Shown here one piece after another: positions 6,363 to 12,876 of a stretch of DNA of 12,909 nt. Each line of letters opens with the position of its first letter. The first letter of the stretch is position 1. A model generated the notes under the pieces. The model made no database searches, was not told the origin of the DNA, and saw nothing but the letters and a program-made list of their open reading frames with translations. This stretch comes from Neisseriaceae bacterium (lineage in GTDB: Bacteria > Pseudomonadota > Gammaproteobacteria > Burkholderiales > Neisseriaceae), in the NCBI GenBank assembly GCA_030146285.1, contig JASLBZ010000041.1:1-12909 (forward strand), read 5' to 3'. Made by a program: the position numbers and the translations under genes.

Positions 6363-6809
6363 AGCCAATAAAGCATCTTGCCCCACTGCCACCAAAAACC
6401 CTTTTTTTCCACCGTTGATGTAAAAACGCTCCAAGTCAAAAATGGTTTTTTCAGCATAGACGGGCAAGATTTTTTTCAAACCAAATGGACTGGTGCCACC
6501 GACCATATAACCTGTCCATTTGTTGGCTTGCTCAGGCTTTGCTGGTTCAATGTGCTTCATGCCCAATTGCCTTGCTAAGTTGCGGGTAGAGATTTGCTTA
6601 TCACCGTGCATCAACACCACCAGACCCTCTTTACGCTCACTTTGCAAAACAATGGTCTTAATCACAATGTGCTCAGCAACCCCCAATGCCTTGGCCGATT
6701 GTTCAGTACCACCTTTTTCTACATAGTCATATTCAAAAGGTACATAGTCGACTTGGTGCTCACGCAAAAAACGAATGGCTTGGGTAACAGGATATTGTGC
6801 TTTACTCAT
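6327..6809 (-). CDS. ybaK: Cys-tRNA(Pro)/Cys-tRNA(Cys) deacylase, YbaK/EbsC family
   Basis: Free-standing editing-domain protein that hydrolyses cysteine misattached to tRNA(Pro) by prolyl-tRNA synthetase. From the ATG at 6809 it is 160 residues, the normal length for YbaK. Lys51 in IVIKTIVL corresponds to the catalytic lysine of the family; the substrate-pocket motif GYMVGGTSPFG lies at 100-110, and INGGKKGFLV (131-140) is the usual C-terminal block. The frame extends 5 codons further to a TTG at 6824, but AAAGAAA sits about 4 bases before the ATG at 6809 and fits better. It is divergent from the RidA-family gene and overlaps the end of recX by 36 bases on the opposite strand. Confidence 0.93.
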   Translation of the reverse strand: MSKAQYPVTQAIRFLREHQVDYVPFEYDYVEKGGTEQSAKALGVAEHIVIKTIVLQSERKEGLVVLMHGDKQISTRNLARQLGMKHIEPAKPEQANKWTGYMVGGTSPFGLKKILPVYAEKTIFDLERFYINGGKKGFLVAVGQDALLALQVKVVEVATE

Positions 6810-6838
6810 GATTTTCTTTAACAAATAATGATGGAAAT

Positions 6839-6856
6839 ACAGCGCTGTGATACACT
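6839..6856 (+). promoter_or_regulatory. Extended -10 promoter with 10-bp palindrome before the RidA-family gene
   Basis: TGATACACT (6848-6856) is an extended -10 element almost identical to the one before ppa. A perfect 10-bp palindrome ACAGCGCTGT (6839-6848) abuts and overlaps it by one base, in the position where a repressor could block transcription. There is no good -35 at the proper distance. Confidence 0.42.
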
Positions 6857-6885
6857 GCGCCTTCCCAAAACAAAAGGAAAAAACA

Positions 6886-7233
6886 ATGTCTATTATACGT
6901 CATGATGCCAATGCTCGCTTAGCGGAAGCCGTTATTGCCAATGGTTTTATTTTCTTGGCCGGTCAAGTACCAACCAATGTTGATGCAAATGCCCAAGAAC
7001 AAACAGCCAACGTTTTGGATCAGATTGATGCTTTGCTCGCCAAGCTAGGCTCAAGCAAAGAAAAAATCCTAGAAGCAACCATTTATGTTAGTGATATGGC
7101 ACATTACGCACAGATGAATATGGCTTGGGATGCATGGTGCAGTGAAGCCATGGCTCCTGCTCGTGCTTGCGTAGAAGCCAAATTGGCTGTAGCAGAATGG
7201 AAAGTTGAAATCAAACTGACTGCTTTGGCTTAA
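6886..7233 (+). CDS. RidA / YjgF-family protein (reactive imine deaminase-like)
   Basis: Small trimeric protein of the Rid superfamily; the archetype RidA hydrolyses reactive enamines and imines made by PLP enzymes such as threonine dehydratase. The 115 residues have the family pattern ANGFIFLAGQVP (18-29), the YVSDMAHYAQMN segment (67-78) and the signature PARACVEAKLA (91-101), with Arg93 in the place of the catalytic arginine. The end reads WKVEIKLTALA, slightly different from the IEIEAIA end of classical RidA, so it may belong to a related Rid subgroup rather than RidA itself. I chose the ATG at 6886 because AAGGA (6874-6878) is 7 bases upstream; an earlier GTG at 6847 falls on the promoter. 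It is monocistronic, with a terminator 12 bases after the stop. Confidence 0.88.
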   Translation: MSIIRHDANARLAEAVIANGFIFLAGQVPTNVDANAQEQTANVLDQIDALLAKLGSSKEKILEATIYVSDMAHYAQMNMAWDAWCSEAMAPARACVEAKLAVAEWKVEIKLTALA

Positions 7234-7244
7234 CAGTCATTTGA

Positions 7245-7285
7245 CCAATAAAAAAAGACTGCTTAAAAACAGTCTTTTTTATTGG
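7245..7285. terminator. Bidirectional rho-independent terminator
   Basis: The long stem CCAAT-A7-GACTG (7245-7261) pairs with CAGTC-T6-ATTGG (7270-7285) around an 8-base loop; the A and T runs differ by one base. The T run serves the RidA-family gene on the plus strand and the A run serves the DeoR-type regulator, whose stop is at 7287-7289, on the minus strand. Confidence 0.9.
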
Positions 7286-7286
7286 A

Positions 7287-8063
7287 TTATTCTGCGTCTT
7301 TGTCTGCCAAAAACCATTTTACGCCAGCATCTTCTAAGCGTCGTTGCATACCATCAGATGGAACTGAATCGGTGAACAAACAATTAAAATCGGTCACATG
7401 CCCCATGCGAACCAAGGCATTGCGATTGAATTTGCTGTGATCAACAGCCAAGTAACGGTGACGGGCATTTTCCATCATGGCTTGTGCCACACTCACTTCT
7501 TTGTAATCAAAATCCAGCAGTGAGCCATCGGTTTCGACACTGGCTGAACTTAAAATAGCATAATCCACTTTAAACTGATTAATAAAATCCAGAGTCGCGA
7601 CACCTGTAATGCCACCATCAGCAGCACGAACAACACCAGATGTAATCATGACAGTAAAGTCGGTGCGAGCGGATACAATCGATGCCACATGGATGTTATT
7701 GGTGATGATACACAAACCTTTGTGCTTGCGCGTTAATGCGATGGCAGCGGCTTCTACGGTTGTACCAATACCCATAAACAAAGATGAATTATCAGGAATA
7801 TGATCACTAATTAACTCGGCAATGTGGGTTTTTTCACTTTGCAAACGGTCTTTTCGTGAGCTGTAATCATCATTTTCCACACTGCTACCTAAAGCAGCAC
7901 CACCATGATATCGTCTGAGAATATTTTCTTCACACAGCTGATTAATATCACGTCGCACGGTTTGCGGTGTGACATCCAATGTTTTGGCCAATTCTTCGAT
8001 TGGCATAAAACCATGTTCACGGATTAAGGTTATGATTTTTTCGTGGCGTGGCGGGCGGCTCAT
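7287..8063 (-). CDS. DeoR/GlpR-family transcriptional regulator
   Basis: DNA-binding repressor of 258 residues from the ATG at 8063. An N-terminal DeoR-type winged helix-turn-helix is seen in MPIEELAKTLDVTPQTVRRD (about 20-39), followed by the wing RRYHGGA. The DeoR C-terminal sensor domain, related to sugar-phosphate isomerases, has IGTTVEAAA (about 99-107), TNNIHVA (about 122-128), the DYKEVSVAQAMM block and DHSKF near 213. Such proteins normally sense a phosphorylated sugar; the ligand cannot be told here. A TTG three codons upstream (8072) is possible, but the ATG has GAG at a suitable distance. No sugar operon is adjacent: upstream lie lysO and fpr in the same direction. Palindromes in its promoter suggest autoregulation. 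Confidence 0.88.
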   Translation of the reverse strand: MSRPPRHEKIITLIREHGFMPIEELAKTLDVTPQTVRRDINQLCEENILRRYHGGAALGSSVENDDYSSRKDRLQSEKTHIAELISDHIPDNSSLFMGIGTTVEAAAIALTRKHKGLCIITNNIHVASIVSARTDFTVMITSGVVRAADGGITGVATLDFINQFKVDYAILSSASVETDGSLLDFDYKEVSVAQAMMENARHRYLAVDHSKFNRNALVRMGHVTDFNCLFTDSVPSDGMQRRLEDAGVKWFLADKDAE

Positions 8064-8069
8064 AATACT

Positions 8070-8080
8070 CAACAGTGTTG
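8070..8080. promoter_or_regulatory. Inverted repeat near the start of the DeoR-type gene
   Basis: CAACA-G-TGTTG is an 11-base inverted repeat just before the start codon at 8063 (minus strand), downstream of the likely transcription start. It could be a second operator for the regulator, but it is short. Confidence 0.35.
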
Positions 8081-8095
8081 TGAATAGACCACTCT

Positions 8096-8127
8096 ATTGT
8101 GCCAAATTGTTCGTATTTGCGCAAATA
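8096..8127 (-). promoter_or_regulatory. Promoter of the DeoR-type gene with palindromic operator
   Basis: On the minus strand TTGCGC (8119-8124) and CACAAT (8096-8101) are spaced by exactly 17 bases. The -35 is embedded in a perfect 14-bp palindrome, TATTTGCGCAAATA (8114-8127). A dimeric repressor bound there would block RNA polymerase, which fits an autoregulated DeoR-family gene; the identity of the bound protein is inferred from position only. Confidence 0.55.
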
Positions 8128-8162
8128 TAAATAATATCTTGTTATTTCAACATCTTAATCTA

Positions 8163-9071
8163 TTACCATGTACTATTTGCGAAAAACAACATCAAAATGG
8201 GAGCCAAAACATTCACAATAAAACCAAAGCTAATTGCAACCGTTACCATTTCAATTCCACCTGAGCGCTGAATGATAGGCAAAACAAAATCCAAGCTCGT
8301 CGCACCTCCACTACCAACGGCGCTCATGGCATAGCGGCGCATCAGAACAGGAATCATCATCAGAGCAAAGATCTCTCGTGCCAAGTCATTGGTGAGCGCA
8401 ATAGCGCCCCAAACAGGACCATAAGCATCATTCATCACAATGCTCGATAGTGAATACCAACCGTAACCAGAAGTCACGGCCAAGCCTTGCGAAAATGGAA
8501 TGTTCAAAACAAGAGCAACGACAATGCCAGCAAGCCAACAACTGACGATAAAAATCAATGCTGTCATGATGCCGCGTCTGTTAAAGAAGACATGGCGCAA
8601 ACTGATGTTGCTGCTGCGAAGTTGTACGCCAATGAGAAACAATAAGATACTTAAGGCATAGCTGCTCACATCATGTGAAGGCAACCATGCTTTTGGCAGC
8701 TGCAACCCCACCAGCACGCCCAAAACCACACAAGAAACCTGCTGTACTGAGCCTTTCATCGCCGATAAGAAATTATTTTTCGACTCGAATTGCTCAAGCA
8801 CAGTGGCACTTAATTTGCGGTCATACAGCATTAACATGCCCAGATTACAAGCCATTACAATGACAAAGATCACGCATGCAAAGCCGATAATGCTACCCAT
8901 TTGTCCAAATAGATTATCCAATTCAGCCAAGCTCATACCCATGAGCGTTAGGATGATGTAGATAATCCAATTGACACCCCTATTTACCCAAGCCAGTGTA
9001 TTTTTTTTTCGTATGTGAAAACAAAAACCAATGAACAAAGGCAATAATACCCACATTAAGGTTGCTAGCAT
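8163..9071 (-). CDS. lysO: Lysine exporter LysO (YbjE) family
   Basis: Inner-membrane protein of 302 residues with about eight hydrophobic segments, matching the LysO/YbjE (DUF340) family that exports L-lysine and confers resistance to lysine analogues such as thialysine. Family landmarks are IIYIILTLMGMSLAELDNL (36-54), IGVQLR (147-152), NRRGI (164-168), SGYGWYSL (201-208), NDLAREI (228-234) and GGATSLDFVLPIIQRSGG (255-272). Asp261 in a membrane-adjacent block is a conserved acidic position in the family. The ATG at 9071 is preceded by GAGACGG. It lies 36 bases downstream of fpr in the same direction, so it may be co-transcribed. In E. coli lysO is controlled by ArgP; no such regulator is seen here. 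Confidence 0.9.
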   Translation of the reverse strand: MLATLMWVLLPLFIGFCFHIRKKNTLAWVNRGVNWIIYIILTLMGMSLAELDNLFGQMGSIIGFACVIFVIVMACNLGMLMLYDRKLSATVLEQFESKNNFLSAMKGSVQQVSCVVLGVLVGLQLPKAWLPSHDVSSYALSILLFLIGVQLRSSNISLRHVFFNRRGIMTALIFIVSCWLAGIVVALVLNIPFSQGLAVTSGYGWYSLSSIVMNDAYGPVWGAIALTNDLAREIFALMMIPVLMRRYAMSAVGSGGATSLDFVLPIIQRSGGIEMVTVAISFGFIVNVLAPILMLFFANSTW

Positions 9072-9107
9072 TACCGTCTCTATATTGTATTAAAAATTAA
9101 TGGTTAT

Positions 9108-9884
9108 TTACTGACCCACGAATGCGCGCTCAATCACATAATCGCCACGCTGACCTGTTTTTGGAGAAACGGTTAAGCCAAATTCATCCAACATCGCAGC
9201 AGTATCACGCAACATTGCAGGACCACCACAAATCATCGCACGGTCATGCTCAGGGTTGATTTTTGGCAAACCAATGTCTTCAAACAACTTACCACTGCGC
9301 ATTAAGTCAGTTAAACGACCTTCATTCTCAAACGGCTCACGAGAAACGATTGGGTAGTAAATGAGTTTTTCTTTAACGATGTCACCAATAAATTCATGGT
9401 TTTGCAATTCGGTTTTGAAGTGATCATAGTAAGCCAAATCTTTGATGTGGCGCACACCATGAATCAAAATCACTTTATCAAATTGATCATAAACTTCAGG
9501 GTCTTTGGTCACACTTAAAAAAGGTGCCAAACCCGTGCCCGTAGACAATAGATACAAATTTTTACCTGGGTTTAAATCGCTTACAACCAAAGTGCCTGTG
9601 GGCTTTTTACTCACCAAGATTTCATCACCAGGTTGTAAATGTTGCAAGCGGCTGGTCAATGGGCCATTTTGAACTTTAATACTAAAGAACTCCAAATGCT
9701 CCTCCCAGTTAGCGCTTGCCACACTATACGCTCGCATCAATGGCTTACCATCGACCATCAAACCAATCATCACGAATTGACCATTTTCAAAACGCAAGCC
9801 ATCATCACGCTCACAAGTAAAACTAAAGTATACGTCTGTCCAATGGTGTACTGATAAAACTTTTACAGTATTAAATGCTGCCAT
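9108..9884 (-). CDS. fpr: Ferredoxin/flavodoxin-NADP+ reductase
   Basis: Cytoplasmic FAD enzyme moving electrons between NADPH and ferredoxin or flavodoxin, used for iron-sulfur proteins, oxidative-stress defence and possibly for feeding heme oxygenase. From the ATG at 9884 it has 258 residues, the normal size of the short bacterial FPR. The FAD-binding block is RAYSVAS (51-57), the second flavin motif is VQNGPLTSRL (71-80), the NADP site is GTGLAPF (116-122), CGGPAM lies at 219-224, and the ending GDYVIERAFVGQ is typical. GGGAAG lies about 7 bases before the ATG; a TTG two codons earlier is less likely. It follows msbA after an 81-base gap and precedes lysO. Confidence 0.94.
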   Translation of the reverse strand: MAAFNTVKVLSVHHWTDVYFSFTCERDDGLRFENGQFVMIGLMVDGKPLMRAYSVASANWEEHLEFFSIKVQNGPLTSRLQHLQPGDEILVSKKPTGTLVVSDLNPGKNLYLLSTGTGLAPFLSVTKDPEVYDQFDKVILIHGVRHIKDLAYYDHFKTELQNHEFIGDIVKEKLIYYPIVSREPFENEGRLTDLMRSGKLFEDIGLPKINPEHDRAMICGGPAMLRDTAAMLDEFGLTVSPKTGQRGDYVIERAFVGQ

Positions 9885-9965
9885 TTTCAACTTCCCAAAA
9901 TATTAAAAAATGAATCGTAATGTTTCTATAATTTTTGTTGTATTAACCCGAATCAAGCTGATTGC

Positions 9966-11747
9966 TTAATTCACTGCCACACCGTCTTGATTGTCTTCAA
10001 TTTGAATGGCATGCAAACTGGCATAACGGCCTTTTTTAGCCAAAAGCTCAATGTGTTTGCCCTCTTCCACAATTTCACCTGCATTCATCACCACAATTTT
10101 ATCCGCATTTTCAATGGTGCTTAAGCGATGTGCAATCACAATCGTGGTTCTGTCTTGCATTAAATTATCTAAGGCAGCCTGTACCAAACGCTCTGATTCT
10201 GTGTCTAAGGCACTGGTGGCTTCATCCAAAATCAAAATCGGGGCATTTTTCAATAAAGCACGGGCAATCGCTAAGCGTTGGCGCTGGCCGCCTGAAAGTT
10301 TCATGCCATTTTCACCAATAAAGGTATTTAATCCATCAGGTAATTGAGAGATGAATTGCCAAGCATTTGCTGCTTTTGCTGCCGCTTCAATATCAGCTTC
10401 TGTGGCATTCATTGCCATTTGCCCATAAGCGATATTGTCACCAATGGTACCGTTAAACAACACCACATCTTGACTAACCAAAGCAATATTCTCACGTAAG
10501 CTGTCCATGGTGTACTCACTAATGTCCACGCCATCTAGCTTCACTTGACCACTTGTTGGGTCAAAAAAGCGCGGGATCATATTGGCAAGTGTCGTTTTAC
10601 CACAGCCTGAAGCGCCAACTAATGCCACCATTTTACCATGCGGAATGGTTAGATTAAGCTGGTGAATGCTGTGTCTTTCTGCTGCTGGATAACGAAAACT
10701 GACGTTATCAAATCGAATATCACCTGTAATTTTATCCAATTTTTTCTTACCATTATCCGCTTCACTGGCTTCATCCAAAAATCCAAACACACTTTCAGCC
10801 GCTGCCAAACCGCGTTGTAGGGACTGAGTCATGCTGGTAATACGTTTAACAGGTTGGAACAACATCAACATACCAGACAAAAACGACATGAATGAGCCTG
10901 CCGAAAAGCCATCTTGGCGCGCGCGCTGTGCAGCAAAATACAAAATCGCGGCTAAGGCCGTAGCAATAATCAATTGTGTCACCCCAGTGCTAATGGCTGA
11001 AGTGGCTTCTTGTTTAACATTGTTTTCACGCACAGCCTGTGCCGCGTCAACAAACTGTGCTTCTTCGTGTTTTTGTCCGCCATAAATCTTCACGACTTTA
11101 GAGCAATCAATAGACTCATTTAAAATCTGTGTCATTCGGCCCATTTGTGATTGATTAATGCGCGACAAACGGCGCAAACGCTTACTAACATACTTCACAC
11201 AAATGGTCACAATGGGCAAAACTGCCAACGTAATCAAGGTCAACTGCCAATCGGTATACAGCAACAAACCCATTAAACCAATCACGGTGACGCCATCTTT
11301 AACGGTCACGGTAATGATATTAAAACCAGCTTGTGAGATCTGATTGGCGTCGTTCAAAACTTTGGACATCACTTTACCACTGGGATTGTCACCAAAATAA
11401 GCAACAGGTAATCGCAACATTTTGGCAAACATTTCACCGCGCAATCGTTGTACCAAGTGCCCAGATAAAAAGCTGGTGGTGTAAACGTTCACATAGGAGA
11501 AAAAACCGCGCAAAACAAACAACCCAATAATGGCCATGGGAATCCAGTTCATGGCTTGGGCATTTTTTTCAACGAAACCTTCGTCAATTAAGGGTTTCAA
11601 GAGGGCAACAAACAAAGGCTCAGTGGCTGCAGCAATGGTCATTGAGACCAGTGAAATGGCGAACATTTTCCAGTAGCGTTTTAAATAGCCTGCCAAACGC
11701 CAATACAATTCAAAACTGGTCAGTTCTTGCTTATGGTTTTGTTCCAT
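9966..11747 (-). CDS. msbA: Lipid A export ATP-binding/permease protein MsbA
   Basis: Homodimeric ABC half-transporter that flips lipid A-core from the inner to the outer leaflet of the inner membrane. The 593 residues contain an N-terminal six-helix ABC exporter domain (about 25-320) and an ATPase domain: Walker A GASGCGKTT (378-386), Q-loop Gln426, signature LSGGQ (484-488), Walker B ILILD with Glu509, D-loop SALD and His540 in the switch. The N-terminus (SFELYWRLAGYLKRYWKMF) and the length fit MsbA of Gram-negative bacteria better than other exporters. The start at 11747 has only a weak ribosome site (AAGCTGA). The absence of lpxK next to it differs from enteric gene order. It is the first of four co-directional genes; only a weak hairpin without a T run follows its stop. 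Confidence 0.92.
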   Translation of the reverse strand: MEQNHKQELTSFELYWRLAGYLKRYWKMFAISLVSMTIAAATEPLFVALLKPLIDEGFVEKNAQAMNWIPMAIIGLFVLRGFFSYVNVYTTSFLSGHLVQRLRGEMFAKMLRLPVAYFGDNPSGKVMSKVLNDANQISQAGFNIITVTVKDGVTVIGLMGLLLYTDWQLTLITLAVLPIVTICVKYVSKRLRRLSRINQSQMGRMTQILNESIDCSKVVKIYGGQKHEEAQFVDAAQAVRENNVKQEATSAISTGVTQLIIATALAAILYFAAQRARQDGFSAGSFMSFLSGMLMLFQPVKRITSMTQSLQRGLAAAESVFGFLDEASEADNGKKKLDKITGDIRFDNVSFRYPAAERHSIHQLNLTIPHGKMVALVGASGCGKTTLANMIPRFFDPTSGQVKLDGVDISEYTMDSLRENIALVSQDVVLFNGTIGDNIAYGQMAMNATEADIEAAAKAANAWQFISQLPDGLNTFIGENGMKLSGGQRQRLAIARALLKNAPILILDEATSALDTESERLVQAALDNLMQDRTTIVIAHRLSTIENADKIVVMNAGEIVEEGKHIELLAKKGRYASLHAIQIEDNQDGVAVN

Positions 11748-11787
11748 TCAGCTTGGATCACTTTTCTTAGGATGCATTAAACCAGCT

Positions 11788-11816
11788 ATTGTAAGATAAA
11801 AGCCCCACTGAAACAA
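11788..11816 (-). promoter_or_regulatory. Putative promoter of msbA
   Basis: On the minus strand TTGTTT (11811-11816) and TACAAT (11788-11793) are exactly 17 bases apart, placing the transcription start about 35 bases before the msbA ATG. Confidence 0.52.
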
Positions 11817-11961
11817 TGAAAGCACACTGTAAACTTGGCTTTGAGTGGTTTTAGCTGTGCAATCACAGCTTATTGAAGATTTAAATAAATACGACATCAT
11901 TTATTTTGACCAAAAAAACATGATATTAAATGACTCCAAAACATTTTTATAAAAGAACGTG

Positions 11962-12004
11962 CCACAACCAATAATGCATATTGGTACGGTTTCATTGGTT
12001 ATGG
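11962..12004 (-). repeat. Inverted repeat, possible 3' hairpin of the right-edge gene
   Basis: CCACAACCAAT (11962-11972) and ATTGGTTATGG (11994-12004) form 11-base arms. On the minus-strand RNA the single imperfect position becomes a G-U wobble, giving a continuous stem, whereas on the plus-strand RNA it is an A-C mismatch. A smaller nested repeat CCAATA...TATTGG (11968-11984) competes with it. On the minus strand the sequence CACGTTCTTTTAT follows, so it may be a weak terminator for the gene ending at 12074; the T run is interrupted. Confidence 0.4.
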
Positions 12005-12073
12005 TTGAGTTTGTTAATACTGAATAACTCCTCATCCTAGGTTTATCTTTATTCATTCCTCATGAAACATAGC

Positions 12074-12868
12074 TTATTGTTTTATCTTGTGATTTATTCT
12101 TTTATCGCATTCACGCAGACTATCTTGAATATAGGTAAAGCATGTTTCTTTATCCATGGTTTTTACTCTAGCTGCTGGATGAAGTACACGAACGACTTTG
12201 ATTGTTTCAGACATATCTGGAATATCCCAATCATACCGAGAAATCATTGCATGATGACTTCTTGCGATATTGCTTTTTTTAGCCTGAAGCATTTGCTCTA
12301 AGGCAGTAAAATTACCATGAAAACCGCCACAAAAAACAATTACATTTGGACTTAATTTTTTAATTTGAGATGACAAATTTAAAAGTGAATGCTCCACTAT
12401 GATTTTGTATAGTTTTGGACTTGCACTTTTTTTATTTAATTTACTGGGGCTTGATTTTTTAAAACAACACAAGTAAAAGTTTAACCATTGAATCGATAAA
12501 TCTTCTGTAACATTTTCTTTCGGTAAAATCTTATCTATTTTTTTGCAAAACCGAACAAACGAACTCCTTGTTTTATAGTGTGCTGTCAATATTTCTTTGT
12601 ATTTTTTTTGACTGTTTTCTATGTATGCATCGACTGAAAGCTCACCCTTGATTAATTGCTTTAAATGATTATTTAACCAACCCCTAGTTTCCTGACCGAC
12701 AATAAGAATTTTTAATTTATTTTCTAAAAAACATGCTTGATGCGCAGGAATAAATGGTGCACTTAACTGCTCGATACAATAGCTATCTTTTTCATTCCAA
12801 ATATTATTTTTTAAATCACCTAACAACTGATTTATTAAACCACTGTAGTATTCTTGACTAACGAACAT
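12074..12868 (-). CDS. Uracil-DNA glycosylase-superfamily-like protein, AT-rich
   Basis: Protein of 264 residues from the ATG at 12868, which has AGGA 5 bases upstream (the frame also runs to a TTG at 12880). The best clue is ILIVGQETRGWL (about 55-66): a hydrophobic strand followed by a GxExxGW turn, resembling the first active-site motif of divergent uracil-DNA-glycosylase-fold proteins. Later come NVIVFCGGFHGNF (about 174-186), a strand with a Gly-Gly turn, and VVRVLHPAARV (about 226-236), where LHPA would match the C-terminal HPS-type motif. A middle Lys/Ser-rich helical region (about 65-150) is long for a minimal glycosylase. No membrane segment or signal peptide is seen. Glycosylase activity is not established; a non-catalytic nucleic-acid-binding role is possible. 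Base composition is far more AT-rich than the other genes, suggesting transfer. It is probably in an operon with an upstream gene. Confidence 0.6.
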   Translation of the reverse strand: MFVSQEYYSGLINQLLGDLKNNIWNEKDSYCIEQLSAPFIPAHQACFLENKLKILIVGQETRGWLNNHLKQLIKGELSVDAYIENSQKKYKEILTAHYKTRSSFVRFCKKIDKILPKENVTEDLSIQWLNFYLCCFKKSSPSKLNKKSASPKLYKIIVEHSLLNLSSQIKKLSPNVIVFCGGFHGNFTALEQMLQAKKSNIARSHHAMISRYDWDIPDMSETIKVVRVLHPAARVKTMDKETCFTYIQDSLRECDKRINHKIKQ

Positions 12869-12876
12869 AATTATCC

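Larger units (their letters stand above)
11748..12073. other. 326-bp gene-free, AT-rich region with inverted repeats
   Basis: This gap separates msbA from the AT-rich gene at its right. The left part holds the msbA promoter. Further right it holds a perfect inverted repeat AGCTGTG-CAAT-CACAGCT (11853-11870) without a T run on either strand, and a larger imperfect inverted repeat at 11962-12004. I see no convincing ORF, tRNA or insertion-sequence end. It appears to mark the border between the housekeeping region and the AT-rich right edge. Confidence 0.6.

Noticed and set aside
9885..9965. Possible separate fpr promoter and msbA terminator in the 81-base gap
   Set aside because: The only hairpin (AATCA-GCT-TGATT) is short and lacks a T run, and no -35/-10 pair has acceptable spacing.
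11853..11870. Perfect hairpin AGCTGTG-CAAT-CACAGCT considered as a terminator or a CRP-type site
   Set aside because: There is no T run on either strand, and the half-sites are too close for the TGTGA-N6-TCACA consensus.
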